This document shows positions 51,427-59,647 of a stretch of DNA of 64,000 bases, piece after piece; within the stretch, counting starts at the first letter, position 1, and each line of letters begins with the position of its first letter. The notes under the pieces were generated by a model that worked only from the letters and a program-made list of their open reading frames with translations, made no database searches and was not told where the DNA came from. A program made the position numbers and the translations under genes. This DNA is from Pseudomonadales bacterium. GTDB lineage: Bacteria > Pseudomonadota > Gammaproteobacteria > Pseudomonadales > Halieaceae. The stretch lies in assembly GCA_024234855.1 (NCBI GenBank), contig JACKNN010000001.1, forward strand, positions 620,001 through 684,000. The letters run 5' to 3'.

Positions 51427-52986
51427 TTACTGCGGTGGTTTACCCGGTACGGTCCCACCCATGGCGCGCACCTGTAGCATTTGCTGCATCTGTTGCATCA
51501 TGCGGTCGATGGTAAAACTGGCGGTAGCCTGCCGCGGCGGAAACTCGCGGAAAGTCATCAGCCATTTGCCCACTTCCTGCTGCGTGGGCACAAACAGCCA
51601 CAACTGGTCGGCAAAAAAGCGCGAGTAGAGCCCGGAGTCGATAGAGGTTTCGTAGGGATCGCTGCGCAGGTTGACAATCCGCGGGAAATTGAGCGCTTCT
51701 CGCGGCCCCGCCCAACCCTCCATCATCCAGGCGAAATGGATTTTCCAGTCGTTCCAGCGCATGGCGTTAAAGTTGGCGTTGTCGTCGAAGTAATAAATAT
51801 TGTGGCGCGCACCGGGCCCCTTGCCACTCAGTACCGGGGTCTGGTCATAGCCGTCGAGGTAGACCTTGAAGGTCTTGTCGCCGGCCCGGTAACCGGCTTT
51901 CAGCTTGCCGCCTATGCCGGGTTCACCGGCGGCGGCCAGCAGGGTGGGCAACCAGTCCTGGTGGGAGAAAATATCGTTGATCACGGTACCTGGCTTGACC
52001 GTGCCGGGCCAGCGGATAAGCGCGGGCACACGGAAACCGCCCTCCCAGGTGGAGCCTTTTTCGCCGCGAAAAGGCTCGGCGCCGCCATCGGGGTAGGTGT
52101 TGGTCTGGGAGCCGTTGTCGGTGCTGTAGATGACGATGGTGTTATCGGCAATGCCCAGCTTGTCGACTTCGTCCAGCAGCAGGCCCACGTGATAATCGTG
52201 TTCCATCATGCCGTCGGCGTAGAGGCCGTAACCAGATTTGCCCTCCCACTTGGGCGCCAGGCGAGTCCACACGTGCATGCGGGTGGAGTTGAACCAGATG
52301 AAAAACGGCTTGTTGGCTTTGACTGCCTGGTCCATGAAGCGCACTGCGGCGTCGGCAAATTCCTGGTCGATGACCTCCATGCGCTTGCGGGTCAGCGGGC
52401 CGGTATCCTCGATCTTGCCATCTGCGTAGGAGTGAACCACCCCGCGCGGCGCGAAGCGCTTGCGAAACTCGGGATCCTTGGGATAGAAATAAGTCTCCGG
52501 CTCCTCCTCCGCGTTGAGGTGGTACAGGTTGCCGAAGAACTCGTCAAAGCCGTGGTTGGTCGGCAGGAATTCGTCCTTGTCGCCCAGGTGGTTCTTGCCG
52601 AATTGCGCGGTGGCGTAGCCCAGTGGCTTGAGCAACTCGGCGATGGTGGGGTCCTCGGCCTGCAGGCCGATATCGGCGCCGGGCAGGCCGACCTTCAGCA
52701 GGCCGGTGCGCAGCGGGTGCTGGCCGGTGATAAAGGCCGAGCGCCCGGCGGTGCAGCTCTGCTCGCCGTAGTAATCGGTGAACAGCGCGCCCTCCCGGGC
52801 GATGCGATCGATATTGGGCGTGCTGCCCCCCAGCATGCCGCGGTGATAGGCGCTGATGTTGGACCAGCCGATATCGTCGCCCCAGATCACCAGGATATTC
52901 GGCTTGTCGGTTTTCGCCTGTGCGGCCAGTGGCGCCAGGCATAGCAGCGCCAGTGTGATTGTCCGCAGCAATGTGCCGTTTTTCAT
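51427..52986 (-). CDS. Arylsulfatase, exported type I sulfatase
   Basis: 519 residues. Signal peptide to about residue 24 (LALLCLAPLAAQA). Metal-binding Asp37/Asp38 in VIWGDDIGWSN, and formylglycine site Cys78 in SCTAGRS (CxAxR type, to be modified by a maturase not seen here). Further conserved parts are the STDNGSQTN region and the C-terminal sulfatase subdomain. It should hydrolyse sulfate esters in the periplasm. The start at 52986 has a strong GGGAGGA site five bases upstream; the frame extends to 53031 without one. Marine polysaccharide or aryl sulfate esters are possible substrates. Confidence 0.92.
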   Translation of the reverse strand: MKNGTLLRTITLALLCLAPLAAQAKTDKPNILVIWGDDIGWSNISAYHRGMLGGSTPNIDRIAREGALFTDYYGEQSCTAGRSAFITGQHPLRTGLLKVGLPGADIGLQAEDPTIAELLKPLGYATAQFGKNHLGDKDEFLPTNHGFDEFFGNLYHLNAEEEPETYFYPKDPEFRKRFAPRGVVHSYADGKIEDTGPLTRKRMEVIDQEFADAAVRFMDQAVKANKPFFIWFNSTRMHVWTRLAPKWEGKSGYGLYADGMMEHDYHVGLLLDEVDKLGIADNTIVIYSTDNGSQTNTYPDGGAEPFRGEKGSTWEGGFRVPALIRWPGTVKPGTVINDIFSHQDWLPTLLAAAGEPGIGGKLKAGYRAGDKTFKVYLDGYDQTPVLSGKGPGARHNIYYFDDNANFNAMRWNDWKIHFAWMMEGWAGPREALNFPRIVNLRSDPYETSIDSGLYSRFFADQLWLFVPTQQEVGKWLMTFREFPPRQATASFTIDRMMQQMQQMLQVRAMGGTVPGKPPQ

Positions 52987-53101
52987 TGAATCCTCCCGCC
53001 GGTGTTGTTTGGATGTTGACTCACTCGACATGGTACCGCAGTTGGCGGGCGGAGGCCGCCTTATCGGGCTGACAATGCAGTCCGCCCGGTGGTTTTGCCG
53101 G

Positions 53102-53806
53102 TCAGCAGCTGAACCGGTGGCGCCGTTCGTAGGCGGGTACGTTGCGGTAGGTCAGCGAAAAGTTGGCGGCCACGGACAGGCGCGGTTCCTTTGCCCGGTG
53201 CGGGGTGACCTCGTGCCAGAGAAAGGAGGGGAAGAAAATCATGACGCCCGGCCGCGGGAAAATTTTTGCGTGCTGGTGCCAGCCCCCCATCAGGGAGGCA
53301 TTGAAGCGCGGATCGTGGAGGATCAGTGCGCCCTCATCCGGCCGCCAGTAGTCGCTGATGGATTCATCGCTCACCAGCAGGGGCCGCGCTGAGGGCTCAG
53401 TGTGGACGTAGTACACTGCCGAGATGTGCGACACATGGTTGTGGGAGGGCACATAGTGACCCCCGGGCGACACGTTCGGGAACATCTGCATATCGAGGTC
53501 GAACTCCCCCTGCCAGCCGATGTCGCGACAGTAGCTTTCCAGGCCCGCGAGGAAAAGCTGCTCCAGACGTGCCAGGGCAGGGACGTCTTCCGCGTATTCC
53601 ATCAGGGTGGTGACATCGGCCATCTGGGCCTGGTCGGTTTCACTGAAACGCGGATGGCTGGTGAAGAAGGCACCCAGTTCTGTGTTCAGCCCCGGTTCAG
53701 CAAGTTCGAACAGCTTCACCGGGGTCGGGAACAGGTTGTGGGTGACACCTTCGGGTACAGTGATTTCACTGTCGTTAAAAGTTTGTATTTCCACGTTTCG
53801 CTTCAT
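53102..53806 (-). CDS. Putative 2-oxoglutarate/Fe(II) oxygenase (TIGR02466-like)
   Basis: 234 residues with a double-stranded beta-helix oxygenase core. The first iron-binding region lies in PSHNHVSHISAVYYV (His122/124), the second in FLWHEVTPH (His198), with Arg209 in RLSVAANF as the candidate 2-oxoglutarate anchor. This spacing fits the TIGR02466 group, whose substrates are unknown. It precedes the arylsulfatase gene on the same strand with a gap of about 115 bases, and is divergent from the GNAT-deacetylase fusion with a perfect 18-base palindrome between them. Confidence 0.8.
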   Translation of the reverse strand: MKRNVEIQTFNDSEITVPEGVTHNLFPTPVKLFELAEPGLNTELGAFFTSHPRFSETDQAQMADVTTLMEYAEDVPALARLEQLFLAGLESYCRDIGWQGEFDLDMQMFPNVSPGGHYVPSHNHVSHISAVYYVHTEPSARPLLVSDESISDYWRPDEGALILHDPRFNASLMGGWHQHAKIFPRPGVMIFFPSFLWHEVTPHRAKEPRLSVAANFSLTYRNVPAYERRHRFSC

Positions 53807-53815
53807 GATATAAGG

Positions 53816-53833
53816 GCCGGCATCGATGCCGGC
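53816..53833. promoter_or_regulatory. Perfect 18-base palindrome, candidate operator
   Basis: GCCGGCATCGATGCCGGC lies in the divergent region, ten bases upstream of the oxygenase start and 67 bases before the fusion gene. As an RNA it could also fold into a hairpin in the oxygenase leader. The position suggests an operator; the regulator is unknown. Confidence 0.45.
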
Positions 53834-53899
53834 GAATATAGCAGAACGACAGAAAAATCGCGCAGGCCAGCTTGGTAATTTTACGGAGGAAATGCGGCA

Positions 53900-55639
53900 A
53901 TGTTAAAAATGGTACGGGTGATAGCGGGTATGGATGCCCAGTACGAGCGTCACCTCGACGGCCTGAAAGCTGTCTTCAACAAGGCCTTCTCATTCAACGC
54001 ACCCTATATCGGGAAAATCGAGGCATTTGCCCGGGGTGAGCACCCGCCGGGCTCGGAGTGCATCATCCTGGCGGCAACCGGCGTCCGCGAGGAGGTGCTG
54101 GGCTTTACCGTCACGTTCTATTTCAGTGACCTGAAGGCGGCCTATCTCGACTATATTGCGAGTGATCCCGACAGATCTTCCCGCGGAATCGGCGCGGCAC
54201 TGTACGAGGCCATGCGCAACGACGTGAAAAAGCGCGGCGCCCGGCGGCTGTTTTTTGACTCGCTGCCGGATGAACCCGGCCCCAATCTGGTGGACCCCAC
54301 GCTGCTGCCCAACAACAAGAAGCGCATGGCTTTTTACGAGCGCCTCGGCGCCCGGCCCATCCTGGGTACGCAGTACGAGCATCTTGTCACCCCCGCCAAC
54401 CTGGGTGATCCCAACTACCTGATGCACGATGGCCTGGGGCAGACCACGCCGCTGTCGCGAGCCAAGCTCAAGGCCGTTATCGCCCGTATCATGCTGGCCA
54501 AGTGTTCGCTGGCGCCGGACCAGGAGCCGCTGAAAACCCTGCTGGCCTCGGTGAAGGACGACCCGGTGCAGATCCGGGCGCCGCGCTACCCGGCACCGTC
54601 GCCGGGACCCCTGCCGAAGCTCAGGCACTCGATAGACCTGATCGAAACCGGCACGGCCAACGACATCAGCCACTCGCCGTTCAAGGGTTACTACGAGCGC
54701 CCGGCCCGGGTTGCGGCCATTGCCAAGGCGCTGGACGACCTGCCGATAATCCGCCACGAGATCCAGGACTTTGGCCTCAAGCCCATCCTCGAAATTCACG
54801 ACAAGCGCATGGTCAACTTTCTCAAGGAGAGCCAGACCAAGGTGCCTGCAGGACAGATTGTCTACCCGGAGATCTTCCCGATTCGCTACCCGGACCGCCT
54901 GCCGCAGAACTGGCCCATGCGAGCCGGTTACTTCTGCATCGATACTTCCACTCCCATTACCAGCAATGTATTCGCTGCCGCCACCCGCTCGGCGAATGCG
55001 GCCCTCACGGCGGCAAAGCTGGTCGGCTCCGGCAAATCTGAAATGGCGTACGTGGCCGGCCGGCCCCCCGGGCACCACGCCGAGCGCAAGGTGTTCGGCG
55101 GCTTCTGTTATTTCAACAACGCGGCGCTGGCGGCCAATGCACTGTCGCGCAAGGGGCGGGTGGCGGTGCTCGACGTGGACCACCACCACGGCAATGGCAC
55201 CCAGGATATTTTCTACAGCCGCAGGGATGTCTTGACCGTATCGATTCACGGCCACCCGGAGTTTTCCTACCCGTTTTATGCGGGTTTCGAGGATGAAAAG
55301 GGCGAGGGAGACGGCGCCGGTTTCAACGTCAATTTCCCCCTGCATCCCGGGGTCGATGATGCGGCCTACCTCACTGCCCTGGACAAGGCCCTGAAGGTGA
55401 TCAGGAAGTTCGCCCCGGATTACCTGGTGGTGTCCCTGGGGGTGGATATCATGCGCGGCGATCCCACCGGCGCGTTTTACGTCTCGGCAGAGGGCATGCG
55501 CAATATAGGGCGGGCGATCGGCAGCCTGCGCCTGCCCTCCGTTATCATCCAGGAGGGCGGTTATCACCTGCAGAACCTGCGCCGGGGTGTGCGTGGGTTT
55601 CTGGTCGGTTACGGTGTCGGGATGACGCCGGCCCCGTAG
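53900..55639 (+). CDS. GNAT acetyltransferase fused to HDAC/acetylpolyamine amidohydrolase
   Basis: 579 residues. Residues about 1-175 form a GNAT-like domain (SRGIGAALYEAM as acetyl-CoA loop, FYERLGARPI at the end). Residues about 235-575 form a histone-deacetylase/acetylpolyamine-amidohydrolase domain. It keeps His392-His393 (PPGHHAERK), the zinc ligands Asp427 and His429 (LDVDHHHGNG), Asp516 (SLGVDIMRGDPTG) and QEGGYHL. The motif GVDxxxGDPxG is typical of acetylpolyamine amidohydrolases. One chain may thus add and remove acetyl groups, or the GNAT half may act on a different amine. GGAGGA nine bases before ATG 53900. It ends 30 bases from the convergent acyl-CoA ligase gene. Confidence 0.87.
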   Translation: MLKMVRVIAGMDAQYERHLDGLKAVFNKAFSFNAPYIGKIEAFARGEHPPGSECIILAATGVREEVLGFTVTFYFSDLKAAYLDYIASDPDRSSRGIGAALYEAMRNDVKKRGARRLFFDSLPDEPGPNLVDPTLLPNNKKRMAFYERLGARPILGTQYEHLVTPANLGDPNYLMHDGLGQTTPLSRAKLKAVIARIMLAKCSLAPDQEPLKTLLASVKDDPVQIRAPRYPAPSPGPLPKLRHSIDLIETGTANDISHSPFKGYYERPARVAAIAKALDDLPIIRHEIQDFGLKPILEIHDKRMVNFLKESQTKVPAGQIVYPEIFPIRYPDRLPQNWPMRAGYFCIDTSTPITSNVFAAATRSANAALTAAKLVGSGKSEMAYVAGRPPGHHAERKVFGGFCYFNNAALAANALSRKGRVAVLDVDHHHGNGTQDIFYSRRDVLTVSIHGHPEFSYPFYAGFEDEKGEGDGAGFNVNFPLHPGVDDAAYLTALDKALKVIRKFAPDYLVVSLGVDIMRGDPTGAFYVSAEGMRNIGRAIGSLRLPSVIIQEGGYHLQNLRRGVRGFLVGYGVGMTPAP

Positions 55640-55648
55640 GCTTGTACA

Positions 55649-55665
55649 GCGGGCGGGGCGCCCGC
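55649..55665. terminator. Hairpin between convergent genes
   Basis: GCGGGCG-GGG-CGCCCGC is a perfect seven-pair GC stem exactly between the two stop codons. No T tract. Probable bidirectional terminator or roadblock. Confidence 0.45.
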
Positions 55666-55669
55666 GTCG

Positions 55670-57250
55670 TCAGCCCACCGCGCGCTCGCTGCCCTGCCAA
55701 TAGCGGGCGCGCAACGCTTTCTTGTCCGGCTTGCCCACCGGCGTCACCGGTATGGCATCGACAAAATCGACCGATTTGGGCGACTGCACAGACCCTTTCG
55801 CCTGTTTGACCAGGGCCTGCAGTGCCTGCACCAGTTCCGGTCCCGGCTCAGTGCCGGGGCGCAGCACGATCACCGCCTTGACCGCCTCGCCCCACTGCTC
55901 GTCGGGCACGCCGACCACGGCAACCTGCCCGACGGCCGGGTGGGTGGCCAGGACGTCTTCGACTTCACGGGGAAACACATTGAAGCCGCCGGTGACAATC
56001 ATGTCCTTGGTGCGATCGATGATATAAAGAAATCCCTCCTCATCGAGTTGTCCCACATCGCCGGTGTGCAGCCAGCCCCCGGCGAACGCCTCGGCGGTTT
56101 GCTCCGGCATATCCTTGTAGCCCTTCATCACCAGTGGACCGCGCACACAGATTTCCCCGGGCTCCCCGACAGCTACCGGCTTGCCCTCGGGGTCCAGCAG
56201 CGCCAGGTGAACCCAGGGAGTGGGTCGGCCGCAGGAGGACAGGCGCCGCGGTTTATCCAGGTCGTGGTCGGCCCTGCGCAGGTTCGCCACCACCATCGGC
56301 GCCTCGGACTGGCCGAAAAACTGGTAGAAAATCTGGCCCCACCGTTCAATGCCCTGGCGCAGTCGCGTTGGGCTCATAGCCGAGGCGCCATAGAATATGG
56401 TCTCCATGCTGGAAATGTCCGCAGTGGCCGCGCGGGCAGAGTCCAGCAGGTAGTAGAGCATTACCGGCACCAGCATGGTGCAGGTGATGCGGTGCTGTTC
56501 CACCATGGAGAAGAATTCGTCGGGACTGAAGCCCTGCATCACGTAAAAAGCCCCGCCTTTTTGCAGTACGGGAATAAAAAACGCGGCGGCGGCATGGGAC
56601 AGGGGGGTAGCCATCAGCATCCGCACTTCGCTGGGGAATTCCCACTCCGCCATCTGGATCTGGGTCATATAGGCGGTTACCCGGTGGGTGCTCATTACGC
56701 CCTTGGGCTTGCCGGTGGTGCCGCCGGTGAAGTTCACCGATGACACATCGTCGGGCTGCACATCCGGTGCGACCAGGGGCTTGGGCTGAAAGGTTGCGGC
56801 CAACGCCAGGTAATCCTCCCCGGATGCGGTGGGACCGAATCCCAGCAGGTGCTTCAGCCCCGGCAGCCGCTCCTTGAGCCTGGCCGCGTGCCCGTCAAAC
56901 ACGCTGGCGTCATACACCAGTGCGTCGATTTGGGCAGCTGCCAGCACATAGGCGTGATCGTCCAGCGAGCCCAGCGGATGCAACGGTGTACCGATGCAGC
57001 CCGCCAGCTGCATGGCGGCGATATTGGACAGCACTTCCGGCCGGTTGGCGGAAATCACCGCTATGCGGCTGCCGCGACCGAGGCCTTTTGCCTGCAGCGC
57101 CTGCACCATCTGGCTGGTGCTTTCGCGCACTTCGCGGTAGCTGGCCACCTTGTCGCCCAGGAACAGGCAGGGTTCATCGTGGTAGCGGTTGAGACCCTCC
57201 ACCAGCAGGTGGGGCATCAGGGGCGGGTAGTACAGGCTGTCGTTAGTCAT
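55670..57250 (-). CDS. AMP-dependent acyl-CoA synthetase
   Basis: Adenylate-forming ligase of 526 residues that activates a carboxylic acid to its CoA thioester via acyl-AMP. Core motif A3 VNFTGGTTGKPKGVM, A5 YQFFGQSEAP region, A7 GWLHTGDVGQLDEEGFLYIIDR, A8 TGGFNVFPREVEDVL and the catalytic Lys in PVTPVGKPDKKAL are intact. The chain-length class (FadD-like or aromatic/steroid acid) cannot be read. It lies 17 bases downstream of an esterase gene on the same strand; ester cleavage followed by CoA activation is a reasonable pair. Confidence 0.92.
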   Translation of the reverse strand: MTNDSLYYPPLMPHLLVEGLNRYHDEPCLFLGDKVASYREVRESTSQMVQALQAKGLGRGSRIAVISANRPEVLSNIAAMQLAGCIGTPLHPLGSLDDHAYVLAAAQIDALVYDASVFDGHAARLKERLPGLKHLLGFGPTASGEDYLALAATFQPKPLVAPDVQPDDVSSVNFTGGTTGKPKGVMSTHRVTAYMTQIQMAEWEFPSEVRMLMATPLSHAAAAFFIPVLQKGGAFYVMQGFSPDEFFSMVEQHRITCTMLVPVMLYYLLDSARAATADISSMETIFYGASAMSPTRLRQGIERWGQIFYQFFGQSEAPMVVANLRRADHDLDKPRRLSSCGRPTPWVHLALLDPEGKPVAVGEPGEICVRGPLVMKGYKDMPEQTAEAFAGGWLHTGDVGQLDEEGFLYIIDRTKDMIVTGGFNVFPREVEDVLATHPAVGQVAVVGVPDEQWGEAVKAVIVLRPGTEPGPELVQALQALVKQAKGSVQSPKSVDFVDAIPVTPVGKPDKKALRARYWQGSERAVG

Positions 57251-57267
57251 GTTACCTCCGGTGTGCG

Positions 57268-58227
57268 TCAGTCGGCGCGACCGATTGCCAGGCCGCGCTG
57301 CAGTACGGTAAACATCTCGGCCGCCTCGCGCCGGCTTACTTCAGCCGCGGCCAGCAGGCTGGAGCCGTGAAAAGTGCCCGGGTAGCAGTGCAGCTCGGTC
57401 GCCACTCCCGCCTGCATCAGCTTCAGGGCGTACAGCACGCCCTCGTCGCGCAGCGGGTCGAACTCCATGGTGCTGACATACGCCGGTGGCAGCCCCGATA
57501 AATCCTCTGCCCTGGCCGGCGCGGCGTGGCAGGGCACATCTTCGCGGCCACGCGTATACCCGGCACCCAGGTAGTAGTCCCAGCTGAGTTCCGCGTTGGG
57601 GCGGTTCCACATGGGGGTGTCGGTGTATTGCTGCATGCTGTGGGTGGCCAGGCGATCGTCCAGTTCCGGTATGCCCAGGTACTGGAAACAGATCTTCGGC
57701 CCGTCGCGGTCCCTGGCCAGCAGGGCGGTGGCTGCCGCGAGGCCGCCGCCGGCGCTCTGGCCAAATACGCCGAGGCGCGTCGGGTCGAGCATCAGCGCGG
57801 CGCTGTTCTGCTGCGCCCACTGCAGCGCGGCGTAGCAGTCCTCGAGCCCGCCGGGGAAGGGTGTTTCCGGCGCGAGCCGGTAGTCGACAGACACCAGCAC
57901 GATACCCAGGTTGCGGCACAGGGCCAGGCAATTGCCATGCTCACTGTCGAGACTGCCGATGACAAAGCCGCCGCCGTGGAAGTACAACAGCCCGGGTGTG
58001 GCCGCGGCCAGCGCGAGTGGCGAGTAAATACGCACCTTTACCTGGGGAGCACCGGGGGGGCCGGGTATCAGCCGGTCCTCGATATCGACGCCGCTCTCGT
58101 CCAGTTCAGCATTCAGTTGCGCGATCATCTGCTCGAATCCCAGCCGGGATGCGGCGATATCCTCTATCGAGAGTTCCGGCAGAAATTCCAGCATGGGAGC
58201 CAGTTGTGGGTCGTACGCGTAAGTCAT
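57268..58227 (-). CDS. Alpha/beta hydrolase, hormone-sensitive lipase family
   Basis: Esterase of 319 residues with HSL motif YFHGGGFVIGS, nucleophile Ser in FGQSAGGGLA, acid in EFDPLRDEG and the His in YPGTFHGSS. Triad complete. N-terminal cap residues LPELSIEDIAASRLGFEQMI resemble the cap of HSL-type esterases and EstE-like enzymes. It differs from the other HSL gene at 46.5 kb by the cap and by FGQSAGG rather than GDSAGG. First gene before the acyl-CoA ligase. AGGAGG ten bases before ATG 58227. Confidence 0.91.
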   Translation of the reverse strand: MTYAYDPQLAPMLEFLPELSIEDIAASRLGFEQMIAQLNAELDESGVDIEDRLIPGPPGAPQVKVRIYSPLALAAATPGLLYFHGGGFVIGSLDSEHGNCLALCRNLGIVLVSVDYRLAPETPFPGGLEDCYAALQWAQQNSAALMLDPTRLGVFGQSAGGGLAAATALLARDRDGPKICFQYLGIPELDDRLATHSMQQYTDTPMWNRPNAELSWDYYLGAGYTRGREDVPCHAAPARAEDLSGLPPAYVSTMEFDPLRDEGVLYALKLMQAGVATELHCYPGTFHGSSLLAAAEVSRREAAEMFTVLQRGLAIGRAD

Positions 58228-58507
58228 CGCAAGCCTGCCTCCTGACGGTAGTCTGCGTGGGGGTGTCTCCCCGGGGGAGAGTCCTGGCGCAGGGTGGGTT
58301 ACTGTACACTTTATCGATCAGTTCTGGCGCGTACCGGGTAGTGCAAGCGCTGCCCGGTTTAAAATACTGCCTGTTGCAGCCAACGGGAGGTCGATGGCCA
58401 CAGGGTGTAAGTCGTCGATGGCACCGGGGTGGGCTTTGGCGGCTGCCGGGCGATTGCGGTGGCCGTGGCCAATCGGTGAGGTGAGAAGGCGGTGGGGAAG
58501 CCTGGTA
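58228..58507. other. Intergenic stretch, promoter of the esterase-ligase pair likely
   Basis: 280 bases between the esterase start and the 3' end of the next minus-strand gene. It contains a GC-rich CTCCCCGGGGGAG palindrome near 58266 and a slightly AT-richer part around 58305-58360 (GTACACTTTATCGATC) where a promoter could lie. No gene or further element was recognised. Confidence 0.4.
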
Positions 58508-58855
58508 TTATGCCCAGCGGCGAAAGTCGATTTTCAACCGGCGCCGCTCATTGCCGGCGCGGCGATTTTTCTGCCATACCCATGCGCCCCTGCGCCCCTG
58601 GCCCGGCCCGTGGGAGCGACGGTTGGTGAGCAGGCTGCGCCGGTCGCCATACCTGAACAGGCGGCAGGTGCAGGTTTTCGCCGTGCACTGGGGCAGTGGC
58701 AGTTGCGGGGCAGCCTCCAGCAGGTGGCGCTTGCCGGCGATCGCCCTGGCCGCGCTACAGGCGCCCTCGCCGCAGCAGACAGACACGGCCGTGTATTGAT
58801 TTGGATTGATGTCTCGCAAACATCGCTGGGTGATCGGCACGACTTGCTCCGACAT
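58508..58855 (-). CDS. Small Cys-rich basic protein, unknown function
   Basis: 115 residues. It carries seven Cys (12, 27, 28, 33, 57, 62, 64), including SVCCGEGACSAA and CTAKTCTC, and then an Arg-rich tail with FRYGDRRS. No signal peptide or membrane segment. Cys pairs might bind a metal or Fe-S centre, and the Arg-rich end might bind nucleic acid. It resembles short proteobacterial proteins with a Cys-x-Cys then FxDRRS-like ending, function unknown. The AGGAG site seven bases upstream of ATG 58855 supports it as a real gene; a longer start 51 bases earlier has no such site. Confidence 0.65.
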   Translation of the reverse strand: MSEQVVPITQRCLRDINPNQYTAVSVCCGEGACSAARAIAGKRHLLEAAPQLPLPQCTAKTCTCRLFRYGDRRSLLTNRRSHGPGQGRRGAWVWQKNRRAGNERRRLKIDFRRWA

Positions 58856-59046
58856 ACTGTGACTCCTGTGGGCTATTGGCATAGCACAAGCAATAACCGT
58901 GCCCACGTAATAAAATCAATGACTTAGAGCGACACTTAGGGTGCTTTGGTGGCTTTTCGTAAAGTTTCCTGACGGCATTCAGCGCTTTCGTACCGGGCGC
59001 CGGGCCACCCGGCGGGCGGGGAGTGGCGGTGGTCGGGCAGCGGTTT

Positions 59047-59094
59047 GCGGCGGCCTGCCGCCGCCGGGCGGCTGAGTCCTGAGCCGGAAGGCTC
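59047..59094 (-). terminator. Two hairpins after the peptide-transport operon
   Basis: GAGCC-GGAA-GGCTC (59081-59094) and GCGGCGGC-CT-GCCGCCGC (59047-59064) follow the last gene. Perfect stems, but no T tract. Probably the 3' end of the operon message. Confidence 0.45.
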
Positions 59095-59630
59095 TAGTCA
59101 GCTATCTCCATCACCGTCGTGTCGCCCGCGCAGTTGGGCCGACTGAGAAACGTCTCCGCGGGGTCGACCAGGGCGACCCGCGACAGGAAGGATCGGCCCA
59201 GCAGTATGGAGTAGTTGAACTTGCCCCTGTCGGCGAGGCTGAATTCGGTGCGGTAGATCTGGTTGTAGAGACAGAATTCCTGGGTGACCACCGGGCGCGT
59301 GATACTGGGCGCGCCGTGGCGCTTGATTACCACCTCTCGCACCAGCGGGCCCTCCAGCCGAAGGGTTTGTTCTTTCTCGGTATCCACATCCTCATCGGTG
59401 AAATCAAACCGCACCCAGGGTACACCGTCGCGTTCGAAGCGCTCGATATTGGATGCCTGCATGGAGGAGGTCTTGGCGCCCACATCCAGCTTGGTTTTGA
59501 TGCGCATACCGGAGTCGAGCATCTGGGTGGTCTCGAGCCAACCCAGGATCATTTTCGGGGCCCGCACCGCTGCGTGCGACTGGGGCGGCAGGGCGAGCAG
59601 CAGGGCGATGACCAGGTATCGGATTTTCAA
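59094..59630 (-). CDS. Retropepsin-like protease-fold protein (putative zinc/aspartic protease, PF05618-like)
   Basis: 178 residues with a signal peptide (LVIALLLALPPQSHA). The core KTKLDVGAKTSSMQASNIERF corresponds to the DTGAKTSSLHA motif of retropepsin-like proteins annotated as ATP-dependent zinc proteases, with DVG instead of DTG here. The later LLGRSFLSRVALVDP is the second conserved block. Unlike the cytosolic form it has a clear export signal. It begins 17 bases after the peptide transporter ATPase gene and is likely its last operon member, so a role with peptides in the periplasm is possible. Confidence 0.82.
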   Translation of the reverse strand: MKIRYLVIALLLALPPQSHAAVRAPKMILGWLETTQMLDSGMRIKTKLDVGAKTSSMQASNIERFERDGVPWVRFDFTDEDVDTEKEQTLRLEGPLVREVVIKRHGAPSITRPVVTQEFCLYNQIYRTEFSLADRGKFNYSILLGRSFLSRVALVDPAETFLSRPNCAGDTTVMEIAD

Positions 59631-59647
59631 TGTGGTGACTCCATAAT

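Noticed and set aside
53990..55567. Minus-strand open frame of 525 codons opposite the GNAT-deacetylase gene
   Set aside because: No recognisable motif; the plus strand carries complete HDAC active-site sequence.
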